A stretch of DNA of 42,951 bases from Streptomyces sp. RP5T (lineage in GTDB: Bacteria; Actinomycetota; Actinomycetes; Streptomycetales; Streptomycetaceae). The position numbers and the translations under genes were made by a program. Under the pieces are notes generated by a model. That model worked only from the letters and a program-made list of their open reading frames with translations, was not told where the DNA came from and did no database searches. The stretch lies in NCBI RefSeq assembly GCF_003933965.1, contig NZ_RSAJ01000011.1, positions 1 to 42,951 on the forward strand, in the 5' to 3' direction. This document shows, piece after piece, positions 39,742 through 42,951 of this stretch. Numbering within the stretch: the first letter of the stretch is position 1; each line of letters starts with the position of its first letter.

Positions 39742-40290
39742 TCACGGCTTTGCTCCGCTCTCTGCGACGCCGTCCGCCCCGCCGGTGCGAATGCCCTGCC
39801 GGCCGACGGATTGCGGCCCGTCCGGCCGGCCGGGGCGTGAACGGCAGGGGGCCTCCCCGGAGGGGCGGAGGCCGGCGGCCAGGGTGGTGGCCAGCACTTG
39901 CCAGACGTGGGCGGCGAGGTCGACGTGCCCGGACTGCGTGGCCCGTCGTGCGAGCTGCTGGAGCGCGGCGACGCCCTCCTCGACCCGGCCCGCGCGGATC
40001 GCCAGCCGGCCGTCGAGGACCGACAGCCGTACCCGGTCACGGTAGGGCAGACGCAGGTCCTCCTCGGACAGCACGCTCCGACTGAGCAGCGCGGCGTCCT
40101 CGAACCGGCCCTGGGCGAAAGCGAGATGGGCCTGGAGGGCGCGCAGTTGCTGGAGCTGCGCGGGCGTGCCGGTCAGATTGGTCTCCTGCTGAGCCTCCAC
40201 CTCGGAGCAGCAGCTCTCCGCGCCGTAGCGCTTGGCGGTGCGGACGGCCTCCCGGACCGACACGGAGCGCACCCGCCGCCGCCGCTGCGG
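39742..40290 (-). pseudogene. TPR-like fragment of a large transcriptional regulator
   Basis: The minus frame reads SVREAVRTAKRYGAESCCSE, then LQQLRALQAHLAFAQGRFED, AALLSRSVLSEEDLRLPYRD and RVEEGVAALQQLARRATQSG with VDLAAHVWQVLATTLA. This is helical-repeat sequence like the mid-region of LAL or SARP regulators. No start, ATPase or DNA-binding domain is present in frame, and after LRPSGEAP the sequence loses its pattern. Its 5' end abuts the cut PKS gene at about 40.3 kb, suggesting one deletion or rearrangement removed the regulator's N-terminus and the start of the PKS gene. Confidence 0.55.
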
Positions 40291-40332
40291 CCCTTGAGAT
40301 GTCACCGCCCCGGGTGACCGCCGCGGAGGAGT

Positions 40333-41545
40333 GTAGGGACCGAGATCGCCGCCCACCTGCTGCGCACCCCCGGCACCCGGCTGCTCGTCCTCGGCCGCAC
40401 CCCCGAAGACGCGGCCCACGCCCTGCCGGGGCTGCGCGAGCGGGGCGAGGTCCGCTACGCCCGCGCCGACGTCACCGACGAACACCAGGTGCGGGCCGCC
40501 GTCGAGGCCGCCGCCGGGGCCTGGGGCGTGCCCCTGACGTCCGTGCTGCACCTGGCCGGCACGCTCGTGGAACGCCCTGTGGGGGACCTGGACACCACCA
40601 CCTGGCGCCGGGCGCTGGAGGCGAAGGTGCGCGGCGCGTGGACACTGCACCGGCTCACCGCCGACCACCCGCACGTCTCCTTCGTCACCTTCTCCTCGGT
40701 CAACGGCTTCTTCGGCGGCGCCATGAACGCCGCCTACGCCGCCGCCAACGCCTACCTGGACGCCCTCGCCGAGTACCGCCGCAGCCTCGGCCTGCCCGCG
40801 CAGTCGCTGGCCTGGAGCATGTGGCGCGACCGCGGACTGAGCCGCGGCTACGGTCTCACCTCCCTCACCGAGGCCCGGGGCTACCGGCTGCTCGATGCGC
40901 CCGCCGCGCTGCGCTCGTTCGACTTCGCCCGCACCCTGGACGAACCGCACCTGCTGATCGGCGCCGACCGCACCGCCCCCTGGGTGGGCAGCCACGTCGT
41001 GGCACCCGTGCGCCGGACCCGGCGCCTGGCCGCCCGCGTCGGCCTGGAGGACGGCACCGACCTGGGAGCCCTGTACCGCGCCGCGGCAGCCGGCGCGCGG
41101 GCGGCCGACCTGTCCGACGACGCGTGGACGCTGCGCTCGGCGGGCAGCACCGGCGTCCGCCCGGACCAGCCCGGGACGCAAGAGGACCTGCGGCGCCTGG
41201 AGGGCCGGCTGGCCCAGGTGTGGCGCGAGGTCCTGAACCGCGACCGGGTGGGCCTGGACGACAACTTCTTCGACCTGGGCGGCAACTCGCTGCTCCTGGT
41301 CACCGCGCAGAGCGCCGTCAACCGCGCCTTCGGCAGCGAGCTGTCCGTGGTCGACCTCTTCGCGCACCCCACCGTCCGGGACCTGGCCCGCCACCTGGCG
41401 GCCACCGGTGCGGGCCCGGTGGCCGACGTCGAAGCGGCCTCCCGGCCGGAGAGCGGCGACGACCTGGACCGCGCGAGGGAACAGGCCCGCCGGCAACGCG
41501 CGGCCCGCGCCCGCCGCTCCGCCCGCCAGGGCAAGGACCGCGGCC

Positions 41546-41553
<8 letters not shown>
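40333..41553 (+). pseudogene. 5'-truncated type I PKS: partial KR, ACP and docking tail
   Basis: The frame opens after an in-frame TGA at 40315. It picks up PKS sequence in the middle of the ketoreductase nucleotide-binding loop (VGTEIAAHLLRTPGTRLLVL). The rest of KR is intact: SVLHLAGTLVERPVGDLDTT, FSSVNGFFGG with Ser, AAYAAANAYLDAL with Tyr and Asn. Then an ACP/PCP follows with phosphopantetheine Ser at 41287 (DNFFDLGGNSLLLVTAQS), and a charged tail ending RRSARQGKDRGHV. No start codon suits a whole domain; KS, AT and the TGGxGxxG strand are lost. The 3' end overlaps the next PKS gene by 8 nt. Either dead or dependent on an internal GTG such as 40489. Confidence 0.75.

Positions 41554-42951
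<1,398 letters not shown>

Overview
The base composition (very GC-rich, third codon positions almost all G or C), GTG starts, AAGGAG-type ribosome sites, LAL-type LuxR regulators, type I PKS genes and a TTA codon point to a Streptomyces or close relative. The mix of intact operons, gene stubs and IS debris fits an accessory part of the chromosome. All calls come from reading the sequence and remembered family features; no searches were run.

Region 1 (1-13.4 kb) is an organosulfur acquisition locus. A plus-strand operon encodes two DszC/SfnB-type flavin monooxygenases around an SsuE flavin reductase, then an SsuD alkanesulfonate monooxygenase and the stub of a third DszC-like gene. Converging on it is a minus-strand operon: GntR regulator, small 2x[4Fe-4S] ferredoxin, lipoprotein binding protein with a NosL-like tail, permease, ATPase, and an AprA-like flavoprotein fused to HEAT repeats. 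The ferredoxin and flavoprotein resemble a shrunken APS-reductase (AprBA) pair placed in an aerobic sulfonate-uptake operon; this is the best candidate for an undescribed system. Divergent from it, a short ORF with the LTSRRHIDLVRVCSA motif of actinobacterial sulfur leader peptides precedes a glutathione-transferase-like gene.

Region 2 (13.4-25.2 kb) holds an MFS stub, a membrane-anchored alpha/beta hydrolase, a LAL regulator divergent from a DJ-1/PfpI protein, an XRE-cupin regulator divergent from a thioredoxin-reductase-like oxidoreductase and two small membrane proteins, and a coupled pair of exported enzymes: a LysM-alpha/beta hydrolase (TAP-like) and a Tat-exported beta-lactamase-fold serine hydrolase.

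Region 3 (25.2-31.8 kb) lies between an N-terminal and a C-terminal fragment of IS5-like transposases in opposite orientation. It contains a solitary MazF-like toxin, an MFS exporter, an RHS-like remnant, a MarR regulator with two palindromes in the promoter of an NmrA-like gene (which has a TTA codon), and an LD-carboxypeptidase.

Region 4 (31.8-39.5 kb) has a TetR regulator with CTAG palindromes divergent from a DUF1772 membrane protein whose 3' end lies in a perfect 56-bp palindrome, a DUF4267 protein, a stretch of broken genes (SDR, LutC/LUD and unknowns), a lipoprotein, a polyester hydrolase/lipase of the Streptomyces exfoliatus lipase/cutinase type, an unusual LuxR regulator without an ATPase domain, and a DUF3253 protein.

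Region 5 (39.7 kb to the end) is the edge of a polyketide cluster: a regulator fragment abuts a PKS gene cut inside its ketoreductase domain, followed by a PKS gene starting with a complete ketosynthase and running off the window.
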